A stretch of 64,000 nucleotides of DNA from assembly GCA_947475525.1 (NCBI GenBank), contig CANJMI010000001.1:124001-188000 (forward strand), read 5' to 3'. Shown here piece after piece: positions 44,917-53,654 of the stretch (its first letter is position 1; each line of letters begins with the position of its first letter). The notes below the pieces were generated by a model that was not told where the DNA came from, made no database searches, and saw nothing but the letters and a program-made list of their open reading frames with translations. Position numbers and translations under genes: made by a program. Source of the stretch: Polyangiaceae bacterium (GTDB taxonomy: Bacteria > Myxococcota_A > Polyangia > Polyangiales > Polyangiaceae).

Positions 44917-45035
44917 TCGCGGGAGGGCTTTCGGCCTTGTCCGGGGAGGTGCGCTCGCGTGCGCCCGGCGCAAACCGTTCATGGGCAGAGGCCGCGCACT
45001 TGGCCCGGCCTGCGGAACCAGGGCACGCTCGGGGG

Positions 45036-45677
45036 GTGAACCGCCTGGTCCTATTCTTTGCAGCGAGCTGCTGCGTGGCCGCCCCTCTCGGATGCACGAA
45101 GAAGGATGACTTGATGTTGGACCGGGACTGGACGAGGAGCGACGCTTCCGGCCAAGCGCCTTGGCGAGAGGTCGAGTCACTCTTTGCTTCCAAGGGCACC
45201 GAGACAAACCCGCAGTCTTTCGCGCTTCGCGGCGTTCGACACGGATTGACGATGTCCGCTCACGCAGCACCGAGCGCGAGGTGCACGTGCCTCGATGTCG
45301 TGGTCGGCGCCGCGACGGACCCGAGGCTGTCCTGGATGGGCGAGACGCCCACGCTCTCGCGGGACCAAGTCGCCCTCGCGGTACGCACTCAAGGCTCGAC
45401 GTGCAGCGCTCCCGAGGGCCAGGCGCGCCGACCTTCGATTTTCGCCGTCGATATCGTCAATGGGGATACGGTTGTGGTGGTCGAGGAGCTGCCCGTTGAC
45501 CGGCCCCAAGCGCTCGGCGCGATCGTCCCGCTTCCTCAGAGTGGGCGCTCGGTGTTCGTGCGCGCCCGCGGAGACAACGGCCACGTCGCGATGTATGCCC
45601 AAGGGCCGAAGGGCCCAAGCTCGATGTGCCGCGTTCTGACGCGAGGGGCTGCTCCTTCGTCGACGCCTACCGAGTGA
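45036..45677 (+). CDS. Hypothetical lipoprotein
   Basis: 213 residues. Signal peptide LVLFFAASCCVAAPLGC with the lipobox Cys in PLGCTKK. The rest is a beta-rich domain with several Cys (ARCTCLDVVVG, GSTCSAPEG, SSMCRVL) and no recognised family. GTG start preceded by a G-rich stretch. It lies about 80 bases past the parS-like repeats and faces a convergent GNAT gene. Function unknown. Confidence 0.7.
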   Translation: MNRLVLFFAASCCVAAPLGCTKKDDLMLDRDWTRSDASGQAPWREVESLFASKGTETNPQSFALRGVRHGLTMSAHAAPSARCTCLDVVVGAATDPRLSWMGETPTLSRDQVALAVRTQGSTCSAPEGQARRPSIFAVDIVNGDTVVVVEELPVDRPQALGAIVPLPQSGRSVFVRARGDNGHVAMYAQGPKGPSSMCRVLTRGAAPSSTPTE

Positions 45678-45812
45678 GGACGACGCCTGATTGCCGACTC
45701 AGGGGCGCGCGGAACTCGAAAGAGACCCCCCGGTGACTTGATGTTTATCAACAGCCGGGTGGGCGAGGACACCGTCGAACGCAGCCACCCCCGTCGGGAC
45801 AGCCGGCCGATC

Positions 45813-46280
45813 TCAACCAGGTTCTAGGCTTTTCACGAAGACCTGCCGGGCGCGGCCGGCGCCTGCGTAATCTTCCCGTGTCTCCGTGCTCCAGCCGAGC
45901 GCCTCGTGAAAGCGCACCGAGCCGTCGTCTCCGAGGGCCGTGATGGCTTTCAGTCTCGAGCAACCGGCCTCGCGGCAAGCGTGCTCAAACGAGCGGTACA
46001 GCAACGAGCCGACCTGTCGGCGGCGGAATTCGGGATCGATCCCGACGAGGTGCACGTAGCCCGTGGGACCCGTCGGCGCGATGAAACCGAAGAGAAAACC
46101 GACGACGCGCCCCTCCGACTCGACGACTCGCGCAAGCTCTCCGAGCTCATAAAAAAACGCGGGGTGCGCGAGCGCCGTCGTCGGCCCGCCCCACCACTTG
46201 TCGATTACTCGGACGATCTGGTCGTAAGCGGCCTTCGTAAGAGGCCCGCTCGAGAGCGCTTGTTCCATCGGTTGAGTCAC
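45813..46280 (-). CDS. GNAT-family N-acetyltransferase
   Basis: 155 residues. The acetyl-CoA-binding motif VGIDPEFRRRQVGSLLYRSF and the flanking YVHLV strand are clear, followed by CSRLKAITALGDDGSVRFHEALGW, typical of the last part of the fold. It transfers an acetyl group to an amine of unknown identity. Divergent from rpe with a 140-base gap. An in-frame Met four codons downstream is an alternative start. Confidence 0.88.
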   Translation of the reverse strand: MTQPMEQALSSGPLTKAAYDQIVRVIDKWWGGPTTALAHPAFFYELGELARVVESEGRVVGFLFGFIAPTGPTGYVHLVGIDPEFRRRQVGSLLYRSFEHACREAGCSRLKAITALGDDGSVRFHEALGWSTETREDYAGAGRARQVFVKSLEPG

Positions 46281-46420
46281 GCGAGCGGAGCCCTAACACG
46301 CAAAGGCCTGCCAACCAAGTGCGCCCGCCGTAAACTCGGGCAAAATCTCGCGGTCGAGCCCCCGCCGAGGGTCAAAAAACCCGAATCGATGCCTTCGGTT
46401 TTCGGTGGTACATCGAGGCG

Positions 46421-47134
46421 ATGTCGAGCCTGCGAATTGCCCCTTCGATCCTCTCGGCGGACTTTGGTCGACTCGCGCTCGAGGTTGAAGCTGTCGAACG
46501 CGCGGGTGCCGATTGGATTCACGTCGACGTCATGGATGGTCGCTTCGTGCCGAACATCACCCTCGGCCCCGTGATCGTCAAAGCCGTGCGTGCCGCGTCG
46601 CGCCTTCCCGTGGATGTGCATCTGATGATCGTCGAGCCCGAAAAGTACGTCGGGCAGTTCGTTGACGCGGGGGCGGACGTTGTCACCGTTCACGCCGAAG
46701 CGTCGCCGCATCTTGACCGGACGCTCTCGCACATCCGGAAGCTCGGTGCGAAGGCGGGCGTCGCGCTGAACCCGCATTCGCCGGAAGAGTCGCTCCGCTA
46801 CGTGCTCGAGGAAGCCGACTTGTTCCTCGTGATGAGTGTAAATCCAGGTTTTGGCGGGCAATCCTTCTTGCCGCACGTCCTGCCGAAGTTGCGCTGGTTG
46901 CGAGCCGAGCTCGATCGCCGCGGCCTCGAGGCGGCGCTGCAAATCGATGGGGGCATCACCACGCAGACGGCTTATGCGGCGCGGGCGGCAGGCGCCGATG
47001 TCTTCGTCGCGGGCTCCGCCGTGTACGGCGCGAATTCGGCTGCTGACGCGAGCCTCGAGGCGCGGACGGCAGCCTACCGCGCGGCGATCGACGCTATCCG
47101 CGCGGCCGCCGACGGACCGGTCGAACCGCAATGA
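46421..47134 (+). CDS. rpe: Ribulose-phosphate 3-epimerase
   Basis: 237 residues. Interconverts ribulose-5-phosphate and xylulose-5-phosphate in the pentose phosphate pathway. TIM-barrel motifs: APSILSADFGRL, WIHVDVMDGRFVPNITLG, VDVHLMI, VMSVNPGFGGQSF and the phosphate-binding IDGGI...FVAGSAVYG. Standard length. The downstream peptidase gene starts within its stop codon (ATGA), an unusual partner. Confidence 0.96.
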   Translation: MSSLRIAPSILSADFGRLALEVEAVERAGADWIHVDVMDGRFVPNITLGPVIVKAVRAASRLPVDVHLMIVEPEKYVGQFVDAGADVVTVHAEASPHLDRTLSHIRKLGAKAGVALNPHSPEESLRYVLEEADLFLVMSVNPGFGGQSFLPHVLPKLRWLRAELDRRGLEAALQIDGGITTQTAYAARAAGADVFVAGSAVYGANSAADASLEARTAAYRAAIDAIRAAADGPVEPQ

Positions 47135-48471
47135 CGCGAGTCTGGTTCGGCTGGTGGCTGGGGCTAGCGGCCTGCGCGACGCCCGCCGATCTGAGGGTGA
47201 ATGCGCCCGAGGCGCTCGCGCTTGCGGCCGAAACGAACAGCGCCTCGGCACCGAACGTCTCGTTGACCGAGCCGCCTCTCCTCGCGACAGAACGCGATGC
47301 ACGAGCGACGCGTGAGACGCTTGCGGTCGTCGCTCGCGCCCACGAACTCGAGGTCCTCCGGCCCGTGGCGAACGAGCTTGTGTCACGCGATCGCGGCATC
47401 GCGCTCATCATCGAGAAAACGAACCGCGATGTGCCGCGTGCCGTGCTCGACGCTCAAGGCGAGATGCTCGCGGCGCTCGAGCTCATGCCGTCGGATTATC
47501 CGTTCGTCGACGGCCTCTTCGCGATGGTCAAGGCCAACATCGCGGGGTTCTACGATCCGCACGACCACACGATGTACTTGCTCGACGACCTGGATGACGC
47601 TTCGCGAGGCCCGACCCTTTCTCATGAGCTCGTCCATGCGCTCCAGGATCAGCACTTCGACTTGGGAGGGCGACTGACTTACCGCCCGGGCGAAGCCGAC
47701 GTGCTCGCGGCAACAAGCAGCTTTGCCGAAGGTGATGCGACCGCCGCGATGTTCGCTGGTCCCGACGGCACGGCGAGCCCGCTATCGGCCGACACCCTGC
47801 GGCTGTCGATGTCGATGGCGGTCGCGTTCTCGGCTACCGGTCTGAGCACGCCGCCGGTTCTGCAGGCTTCCCTCGTGGCGCCCTACGTCGACGGCTATCG
47901 GTTCGTGTCCGCACTCCGTGAACGCGGTGGATGGGCTGAGGTCAATCGAGTTTGGCGCGATCCGCCGCGCTCCACCGAACAAGTGCTCCATCTCGAAAAG
48001 TACGACGCCCATGAAGCGCCGCTCGTTGTTGCGCCGCCGGGCTTTGCCGCGCTCGGTCCGGGTTGGCGGCTCCTCGATTCCGATGTTTCAGGAGAGCAGG
48101 CCCTGCGACTCGCTCTGGAACAGTGGTTTTCTCCGCCGGAAGCGGTCCGCGCTGCGGCAGGCTGGGGCGGTGATCGTTACGCGCTCGTCGGTCGTGACGT
48201 TGAAGGGGGGCGAGAGATTGCGCTCGCGTGGCATGTGCGTTTCGATGATGCGAAGGAGGCGATCGAGGCGGAAACGCTGCTGATGCCGAAATTCGCGCCG
48301 TGTCGGGTCCGTTCGCCGGAGGGCCCGATCGCCGTCAAACGGAAGGGCGCCGATCTCGGGATCGTGGCCGGCCCGTTCTTGCGAAGCTCCGCGGGCAAGG
48401 CGCTCGCGCGGCCGGACGCGAGCTGCAAGGAAGCACGGCGCTGGCTCGACGAGGTCTTGAGGCAACCCTGA
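47131..48471 (+). CDS. Putative zinc metallopeptidase lipoprotein
   Basis: 446 residues. Short signal peptide with lipobox LAACATP (Cys15). The gluzincin motif HELVH (165-169) followed by ALQDQHFDL, then an Ala-rich segment with EGDAT that could hold the third zinc ligand Glu (SFAEGDAT), then a long helical/beta C-terminal half without known motif. This pattern is seen in uncharacterised myxobacterial HExxH lipoproteins. It would act outside the inner membrane. Translationally coupled to rpe (ATGA). Peptidase activity is inferred from the motif only. Confidence 0.78.
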   Translation: MTRVWFGWWLGLAACATPADLRVNAPEALALAAETNSASAPNVSLTEPPLLATERDARATRETLAVVARAHELEVLRPVANELVSRDRGIALIIEKTNRDVPRAVLDAQGEMLAALELMPSDYPFVDGLFAMVKANIAGFYDPHDHTMYLLDDLDDASRGPTLSHELVHALQDQHFDLGGRLTYRPGEADVLAATSSFAEGDATAAMFAGPDGTASPLSADTLRLSMSMAVAFSATGLSTPPVLQASLVAPYVDGYRFVSALRERGGWAEVNRVWRDPPRSTEQVLHLEKYDAHEAPLVVAPPGFAALGPGWRLLDSDVSGEQALRLALEQWFSPPEAVRAAAGWGGDRYALVGRDVEGGREIALAWHVRFDDAKEAIEAETLLMPKFAPCRVRSPEGPIAVKRKGADLGIVAGPFLRSSAGKALARPDASCKEARRWLDEVLRQP

Positions 48472-48536
48472 GACTGCTTGCAAATGCGGCGGAGGTCGGG
48501 CATCGTCCCGCCCCGATTCGCCCGGACGAATCGCTT

Positions 48537-48623
48537 GGAGAGGTGGCCGAGTGGCTTAAGGCACACGCTTGCTAAGCGTGCGTAGGGGAAACTCTACCGC
48601 GGGTTCAAATCCCGCCTTCTCCG
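48537..48623 (+). tRNA. tRNA-Ser (GCT)
   Basis: Full cloverleaf: acceptor GGAGAGG/CTTCTCC with one G-T pair, D arm GCCGAGTGGCTTAAGGC, anticodon stem CACGC/GCGTG with loop TTGCTAA (anticodon GCT, reads AGC/AGT), long variable arm as required for serine, and T arm CGCGGGTTCAAATCCCGC. Discriminator G. The 3' CCA is not encoded. Confidence 0.97.
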
Positions 48624-48693
48624 CAGTGTTGTCAGACGCGCCGTTGTTCGGCCCCACGGCTGCCGTACCTCCGCACCGCGCAGGGTCACCGTC

Positions 48694-49650
48694 GTGACCG
48701 AGGGGCCCGCTGCCGGGCGTTCCTTGCGAGAGCGTTTCAAGCTCGGGCTGCTCGCCGCGGCCTGGCTGTGGTTTGGGCTATTTTCAGCGAAAACGCTCGC
48801 GTTTCACTTGCCCGCGCCCGTTGCCGCTTGGCTGACCGAGCCGAGCTATTTCTCGTTGGTTTGGCTTACGGTGACGGCTCTCGGCGGGGCCGTCTGCTTC
48901 GCGTTCCTCGAGCGTCCGCGCGAGGCGCTCGGCCTTGTACGTCCGCGAGGTGGCGTGCTTCTACCGATCGCGCTTTTGGCGCCGGCGCTGCTCGCGCTGA
49001 GTCTCTTTCTCGCCTGGAAGCTCGCGCTCCCGACGCTGCAGGAGGAGCTCCTGGCGCGTGGCCATCAGGCTGTGAAGGCAAGCGTGAGCTCCGCGAACCG
49101 AGCCGCGCGGCAGGCGAACCTCAGCACGATTGCGGTCTGGACGATCCTCGTCACGCCCGTGGCGGAGGAGCTCCTTTTTCGCGGCGCGATCTGGTCGGCG
49201 ATTGCGGGGCTTTGCGCGGCGGAGCCGAAAGCGCGCTCGCTTCCGCCGGCATGGCTCGAACGGAGCGCCGCACGCACGGTGGTGGCGGCCATCGTGGGGG
49301 CACTCGGGCGCGGCGGATTGGCAACGCTCGCGTCGGCGGTAGTGTTCGCGTGGTTGCACCTCGAGGGGCACGGTGGCGCGGCCATCGTCGCGGCAACGCA
49401 GACGCTGTGTCTCGGTCTCGCGGCGGGCGTTGCCCGGCAAACGAGCGGTTCGGTGCTCGCGTCGATCGTGTTGCACGGGTGCTTCAATGCGCTGACGCTT
49501 CTCGGCAAACGCACGTGGGCGAAGGCGCCGAAGTGGCCTCTGCCGCTGCCTATTCCGTTGCCGCTCTGGTGGCTTGCGCTCGGTTGCACGGGGGCGGCGT
49601 TGCTCGTGATTTTGTGCCGCTGGGCTTACCTGCGTCGTCGCGTCGGCTGA
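48694..49650 (+). CDS. CPBP-family intramembrane metalloprotease
   Basis: 318 residues, about eight membrane helices. CPBP (CAAX-protease/bacteriocin-processing) motifs: EELLFR at 158-163 (EExxxR), FAWLHLE (FxxxH) and LHGCFNAL (HxxxN). It probably cleaves within or next to the membrane; bacterial members are linked to bacteriocin immunity or protein maturation, but no such genes are nearby. GTG start. It lies between the two tRNA-Ser genes. Confidence 0.87.
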   Translation: MTEGPAAGRSLRERFKLGLLAAAWLWFGLFSAKTLAFHLPAPVAAWLTEPSYFSLVWLTVTALGGAVCFAFLERPREALGLVRPRGGVLLPIALLAPALLALSLFLAWKLALPTLQEELLARGHQAVKASVSSANRAARQANLSTIAVWTILVTPVAEELLFRGAIWSAIAGLCAAEPKARSLPPAWLERSAARTVVAAIVGALGRGGLATLASAVVFAWLHLEGHGGAAIVAATQTLCLGLAAGVARQTSGSVLASIVLHGCFNALTLLGKRTWAKAPKWPLPLPIPLPLWWLALGCTGAALLVILCRWAYLRRRVG

Positions 49651-49726
49651 CTCGTCAGCAAGTCGTCGGCACGTTTTCCAAACGCGCCCGAGGTGCGCTA
49701 GAGTCCGCGCTCGCTACGTGCCTCTT

Positions 49727-49813
49727 GGAGGGGTGTCCGAGTGGCCGAAGGAACCGGTTTTGAAAACCGGCGATGGGGTAACCCATCCAAGAGTTCGAAT
49801 CTCTTCCCCTCCG
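49727..49813 (+). tRNA. tRNA-Ser (TGA)
   Basis: Acceptor GGAGGGG/CCCCTCC, D arm TCCGAGTGGCCGAAGGA, anticodon stem CCGGT/ACCGG with loop TTTGAAA (anticodon TGA, reads TCA/TCG), long variable arm (CGATGGGGTAACCCATC), and T arm AGAGTTCGAATCTCT. Discriminator G, CCA not encoded. Second serine tRNA within 1.2 kb. Confidence 0.97.
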
Positions 49814-50017
49814 CAAAAACGAACCAACGCTCGCGCGCTTTTTCGTGTCCGAATTGCCGTTATTCCTCGCTGGAGGTGAGCCCACGAACCGACCCGCGCC
49901 AAGGGATGCGCGGGTGACCTCGCGAGTGTCGTAGGATGCGCGCCTTATGCGGCTTCGCGACGACGGATGGATTGTTCCTACGGCCGATGGTCTCGCGTGC
50001 GGCGAGGTGCTCGGTCG

Positions 50018-51280
50018 ATGCCGTTAACCTCGTCGTCCGACGGACGCCCGGCCCTTTCGACGGCGCTGACGGCTGCGGAGCGAAAGGTCGTGGGTCTTCT
50101 CGCGCTCGTTCAATTTGTGAACGTGCTCGACTTCATGATGGTGATGCCGCTCGGTCCCGACTTCTCGCGGGACCTTGGAATCGACACCTCGCAACTCGGG
50201 ATGATCGGCGGGAGTTACACGGCGGCCGCCGCTGTCAGCGGCTTGATTTCGGCGTTCGTCATCGACCGATTTGCGCGTAAAAAAGCGCTGATCTCGGTGC
50301 TCACAGGGCTGGCCTTCGCGACCCTCGCGGGGGCGTTCGCGACGGGCATCGGTTCGCTGCTCGCCGCGCGGGTGGTGGCGGGTGCGTTTGGTGGCCCGGC
50401 GACGGCGCTCGCCCTCGCGATTGTCGCCGATTCCGTGCCGATCTCGAAGCGCGGTCGTGCGCTCGGCATCGTCATGGGCGCCTTTTCGATAGCCTCGATC
50501 GTTGGCGTTCCCGCGGGGCTCGAGCTTGCGCGCCTCGGCTCGTGGCGCACCCCTTTCCTCGGTGTAGGCTTGCTTGCCCTTGCCACGGTCGCGGGCGCAC
50601 AGGTCTTTATGGCAGACTTGCCGCGGGCGCCGCAGCGGATGGGCCTTTCGCTCGCGCGGCTGCGAGAGCAATTTCGCGATCCGGACCACCTGCTCAGCGT
50701 CGCGATTGGCGTGTGCGTGATGTTCTCGAGCTTCGTGGTCGTGCCGAACGTAGCGACCTACATTCAGCGCAACCTCGCCTACCCTCGCGAGCGCATCGGC
50801 TTGATGTACCTTTCGGGCGGCCTCGCGAGCCTCGTCTCGATGCAGCTAGCGGGGCGAGCGACCGATCGCTCCGGCGCGCGGACAACCTGCGTCGTTGGGA
50901 CGGGCATCGCGGCCGTCGCGCTCTACTTCGGTTTCGCGCGCCACCACCCGTGGTTTCACCCGATCCTCATCGTGACCCTGTTCATGGCGGGAACGTCGGT
51001 GCGAGCGATTGCTTACAACACGCTGACGAGCCGTGTTCCGTCGCCGAGCGAACGGGGCTCGTTCATGGCGATCCAGTCCACGGTCCAGCACCTTGCGTCG
51101 GCCTGCGGGGCGTTCGTGTCGTCAACGCTCCTCACGTCGGACGGGGGCGGTCGGCTCGTCGGTTTTGAGCGGGTTGCTGGTCTGGCGATCGGCCTTTGCG
51201 TTTGCGTCCCGGTGCTCGTCGCGATTCTCGAGCGTCGGCTCGACGGGCGCACGGTAGAACCGGCAAGCGATCACGCGTAG
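50018..51280 (+). CDS. MFS transporter
   Basis: 420 residues with twelve predicted helices. Start region LLALVQFVNVLDFMMVMPLGPDF and the loop-2/3 motif DRFARKKAL are typical of AraJ/drug-proton antiporter-like exporters (MFS motif A variant); the second half opens after a loop near residue 215. Likely exports a small molecule or drug; no substrate evidence. The ATG chosen gives a roughly 25-residue cytoplasmic leader. Its last 10 bases overlap the convergent ATP-grasp gene. Confidence 0.9.
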   Translation: MPLTSSSDGRPALSTALTAAERKVVGLLALVQFVNVLDFMMVMPLGPDFSRDLGIDTSQLGMIGGSYTAAAAVSGLISAFVIDRFARKKALISVLTGLAFATLAGAFATGIGSLLAARVVAGAFGGPATALALAIVADSVPISKRGRALGIVMGAFSIASIVGVPAGLELARLGSWRTPFLGVGLLALATVAGAQVFMADLPRAPQRMGLSLARLREQFRDPDHLLSVAIGVCVMFSSFVVVPNVATYIQRNLAYPRERIGLMYLSGGLASLVSMQLAGRATDRSGARTTCVVGTGIAAVALYFGFARHHPWFHPILIVTLFMAGTSVRAIAYNTLTSRVPSPSERGSFMAIQSTVQHLASACGAFVSSTLLTSDGGGRLVGFERVAGLAIGLCVCVPVLVAILERRLDGRTVEPASDHA

Positions 51281-52494
51281 GAGACGCGCACCGTGTTGAG
51301 GACGAACGACACCGCGGCCTCGAGCGTCGCCTGATCGCGGTGTCGCAGGATCACGTAACCGTCGCCCTCGTAGCCGTCGGCCTTCGGCGCGCCTACCCGC
51401 GGGAGCTTCACTTCCTCGACCCACTTTCCGACAACGCGCTGGGCTTCGTCGAGGCCGTCGATGCGCGTGACGTGACCTCGTCCAACGCCGCGCAGGAAGA
51501 TCGTGGCCGCGGCGTAGCGTCGGTTCCACGGCGCATCGAGTCGTCCGTCGACGACCGCGCGGGCCCACGCCCGGTAGATGTCGATGTCGTGCACGAGGCC
51601 TGTCATCGCGGTGAGCTGACCACCGGGCGGCCGCGCGGCGACCTCTCCGACCGCGATCGAGCCGTCTGCACGGCGGAACCACTCCATGTGCGCGAAGCCG
51701 TCATCGAGTCCGAGCGTTCGGACGACCTCCGCGCCGACCCGCCGCACCTCGTCGTAATCGGGCCCCGCGATGTCGAGCGGGAGCATGCATACCCACTGGA
51801 TCCACGGCGTCGCCACCGCTTCGAGCGGGGTCGGCTGGTAGTGGCTGATGCTGTGGGCCAGGATTTTTCCACCCGCGACGAGGGCCTCGAAGCTCTGCTC
51901 GGTTCCCTGGAGAAACTCCTCGCATAAAGACGGTTTCGCGGGGCTTGGGCGAATGTTCGCGAGTGCCGAACGGAGCTCGTCTTCGGACTCGAGGCGGAAG
52001 GTCCCGCGGCAGCCTGCGCCGGCCGGGGGCTTTATCACGATTGGAAAACCGACCTCCTTGGCGAAGGCGAGTGCGTCCTCTGCGCTGGTCGCGAGGCGAT
52101 GCCGAGCGCACGGGATCCCGGCCGCTCGCAGGTGGTCTTTCATCAATGATTTGTCGCGAAAACGCTCCGCAACTTCCGCGGATGGACCGGCGATCCCGAG
52201 GCGTTCGCGGGCGACCCCGAGCGGGGTTTGCAACGGTTCGAGCACGCCGGTGAGGCGGTGGGTGGGTCCGTAAACCGCTTCGATGCGTCGCACGGCGGAG
52301 ACGATTTCGTCGGGATCGAGGGCGTCCTCCACGGCCACGAGGTCGTCAAACGTCCGGCCACGCTCGGACATCGGTGGCTTCTGGAACACCCCAAATACAC
52401 GCACGTTCTCCAGGCGGGCGAAGCCTTTGGCGAACCGCAAGGTGGCGTCCATTGGGAAGGGCGCCACAAAGACGATGTTCCGCATGCGGATCAT
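51271..52494 (-). CDS. ATP-grasp enzyme
   Basis: 407 residues. N-terminal Rossmann-like pre-ATP-grasp part (NIVFVAPFPMDATLRFAKGF), then the ATP-grasp fold: GFPIVIKPPAGAGCRGTFRL (phosphate loop, Lys), CEEFLQGTEQSFEALV, and metal ligands in FAHMEWFRRADGSIAVGEVAARPPGG. It should form an amide or thioester by way of an acyl-phosphate; carboxylate and nucleophile unknown. It resembles carboxylate-amine ligases of the BL00235/CARNS type. Divergent from the small Lys-rich gene. ATG at the first or fourth codon. Confidence 0.88.
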   Translation of the reverse strand: MIRMRNIVFVAPFPMDATLRFAKGFARLENVRVFGVFQKPPMSERGRTFDDLVAVEDALDPDEIVSAVRRIEAVYGPTHRLTGVLEPLQTPLGVARERLGIAGPSAEVAERFRDKSLMKDHLRAAGIPCARHRLATSAEDALAFAKEVGFPIVIKPPAGAGCRGTFRLESEDELRSALANIRPSPAKPSLCEEFLQGTEQSFEALVAGGKILAHSISHYQPTPLEAVATPWIQWVCMLPLDIAGPDYDEVRRVGAEVVRTLGLDDGFAHMEWFRRADGSIAVGEVAARPPGGQLTAMTGLVHDIDIYRAWARAVVDGRLDAPWNRRYAAATIFLRGVGRGHVTRIDGLDEAQRVVGKWVEEVKLPRVGAPKADGYEGDGYVILRHRDQATLEAAVSFVLNTVRVSYA

Positions 52495-52532
52495 GGTGGC
52501 CTGGAGTCCCCAACGGGGGTTATTTAATCGTC

Positions 52533-52637
52533 ATGGCAAAGGGACAAATCAAGGTCGCGAAATCCAACAAGCCCAAGCTCTCCACCAAGGAGAAGCAGGA
52601 CAAAAAAAAGGACAAGGTCGCAAAGAAGGCGAAGTGA
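52533..52637 (+). CDS. 34-residue lysine-rich small protein
   Basis: MAKGQIKVAKSNKPKLSTKE continues to 34 residues, 14 of them Lys and none aromatic or Cys. Highly basic and probably unstructured until bound to nucleic acid or ribosome. Upstream is a TTATTTAA stretch that could be a -10 box, and the codons are Lys/Ala dominated with AAG/AAA mixed. It is too short for default gene callers but looks like a genuine small gene, because it is bounded on one side by a divergent promoter gap and the reading frame has a clean start and stop. Function unknown. Confidence 0.6.
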   Translation: MAKGQIKVAKSNKPKLSTKEKQDKKKDKVAKKAK

Positions 52638-52686
52638 ACCCCTCCGCGGAGCGTGGGCCGATGCGCCCACCTCCGCGTAGTTTTGC

Positions 52687-53616
52687 TCATCGAGGCCGTG
52701 TCGGGCCGTTGCGCTCGTTGCGCGGTTTCGGTGGCCACGGGACGAGCATCGAGACGCGCCGCTGATAGTCGGCGAAAGCGGGACGCCGTTCGAGCGAGCG
52801 TTTTTCCATCAGCGGGATCGAGCCAAACACGAACAACGCGACGATGGTGAGCGGCCCCGCTGCGGTCAAGAGGGCATCGGTCGAGCTTGCGCCGACGCCG
52901 ATCAGGTACACGCCGACCCAGAACGCGCATTCGCCGAAGTAGTTCGGGTGGCGAGACCACCTCCAGAGGCCGACGTCGCAGATCCCGTCCTGTTCGCCTT
53001 TTTCCGCGCCTCGTTTTCGGTAGGCGCGGAGGTGCCAGTCGGCGAGTCCTTCGACAAGCGTCCCACCTAAGGCAATGCTCGCTCCGACGAGGTCTGCTGC
53101 GCCGAGGGGAGCGGTACTTCGTGCCGTCGTCCACATCGCCAGGCAGCCCGCGAACGTGCATACCGTTGGAAACCAATGGACTCCGAAGAAGCTCACCGCC
53201 CAGTAGGCGCGCGGAAATTGTTTTCGGAACGCGAGGTAGCGCCAGTCTTCGTGGGCGAGGCCTTCCCAGCCGCGCAGCCAGTTGTAAGTGAGGCGTCCTC
53301 CCCACGCGAACGTCACCGCCACCATCAACGCTTGACGCGGTCCGAACGCGACGACTCCCGGTAGCCCCGAGAACGGCAGGCCGGCTGCGAGCACCATCGG
53401 GGCGACGCTCCAATACGGGTCGTAAAGGCTCGAGTTGTCGAAGGCCCGGCTGAATGCGAAGACGACGACGGTCGCCACGCAATCCGCGATAAAAAGAGCG
53501 AGGAGCGGGTGCGTCTTCGGCGCGCAGTGAAGCGTGGCCCACGCGGCCGCGGTGGCGACGACGTAAACTGCGACGACCAAGGAGAGCGCGCGGGTTGGGG
53601 CGGGAAACAGGCGCAT
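52687..53616 (-). CDS. DUF1295 / steroid 5-alpha-reductase-like membrane protein
   Basis: 309 residues, about seven helices. The C-terminal signature GLWRWSRHPNYFGE followed by helix, FGSIPLMEKRSLERR and FADYQRRVSMLVPWPP matches DUF1295 and the isoprenylcysteine-methyltransferase/5-alpha-reductase superfamily, whose members bind NADPH or SAM at this site. It likely acts on a membrane lipid or sterol-like substrate. The longer in-frame region upstream is Arg-rich and lies over the next gene, so MRLFPAP was used. Confidence 0.87.
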   Translation of the reverse strand: MRLFPAPTRALSLVVAVYVVATAAAWATLHCAPKTHPLLALFIADCVATVVVFAFSRAFDNSSLYDPYWSVAPMVLAAGLPFSGLPGVVAFGPRQALMVAVTFAWGGRLTYNWLRGWEGLAHEDWRYLAFRKQFPRAYWAVSFFGVHWFPTVCTFAGCLAMWTTARSTAPLGAADLVGASIALGGTLVEGLADWHLRAYRKRGAEKGEQDGICDVGLWRWSRHPNYFGECAFWVGVYLIGVGASSTDALLTAAGPLTIVALFVFGSIPLMEKRSLERRPAFADYQRRVSMLVPWPPKPRNERNGPTRPR

Positions 53617-53654
53617 AACGATGGGCCGCAGGATGGCTCGCTCGAGGCGAGCGT

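Larger units (their letters stand above)
44721..44953. repeat. Tandem 73-76 bp repeats, each with a parS-like palindrome
   Basis: Three nearly identical units (44721-44793, 44794-44869, 44870-44942) plus the first 11 bases of a fourth. Each has GGGGAGG, GGCAGGGTCTCGGCC, the parS-like palindrome and CGCGGGAGGGC-TTTCGGC. The middle unit differs by a 3-base gain before the palindrome. This fills the 329-base gap between the J-domain gene and the next lipoprotein; beyond the repeats the gap holds only a GC-rich stretch. Spacing near seven helical turns puts the sites on similar faces of the DNA. Not CRISPR: the repeats abut with no spacers. Confidence 0.92.

Noticed and set aside
44721-44953. CRISPR array
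   Set aside because: The three units abut with no variable spacers, and there are no cas genes.
42970-45270. 766-codon open frame on the minus strand through the DUF2169 gene and the parS-like repeats
   Set aside because: Antisense to DUF2169 and J-domain genes with clear motifs; its repeated peptide only mirrors the DNA repeats.
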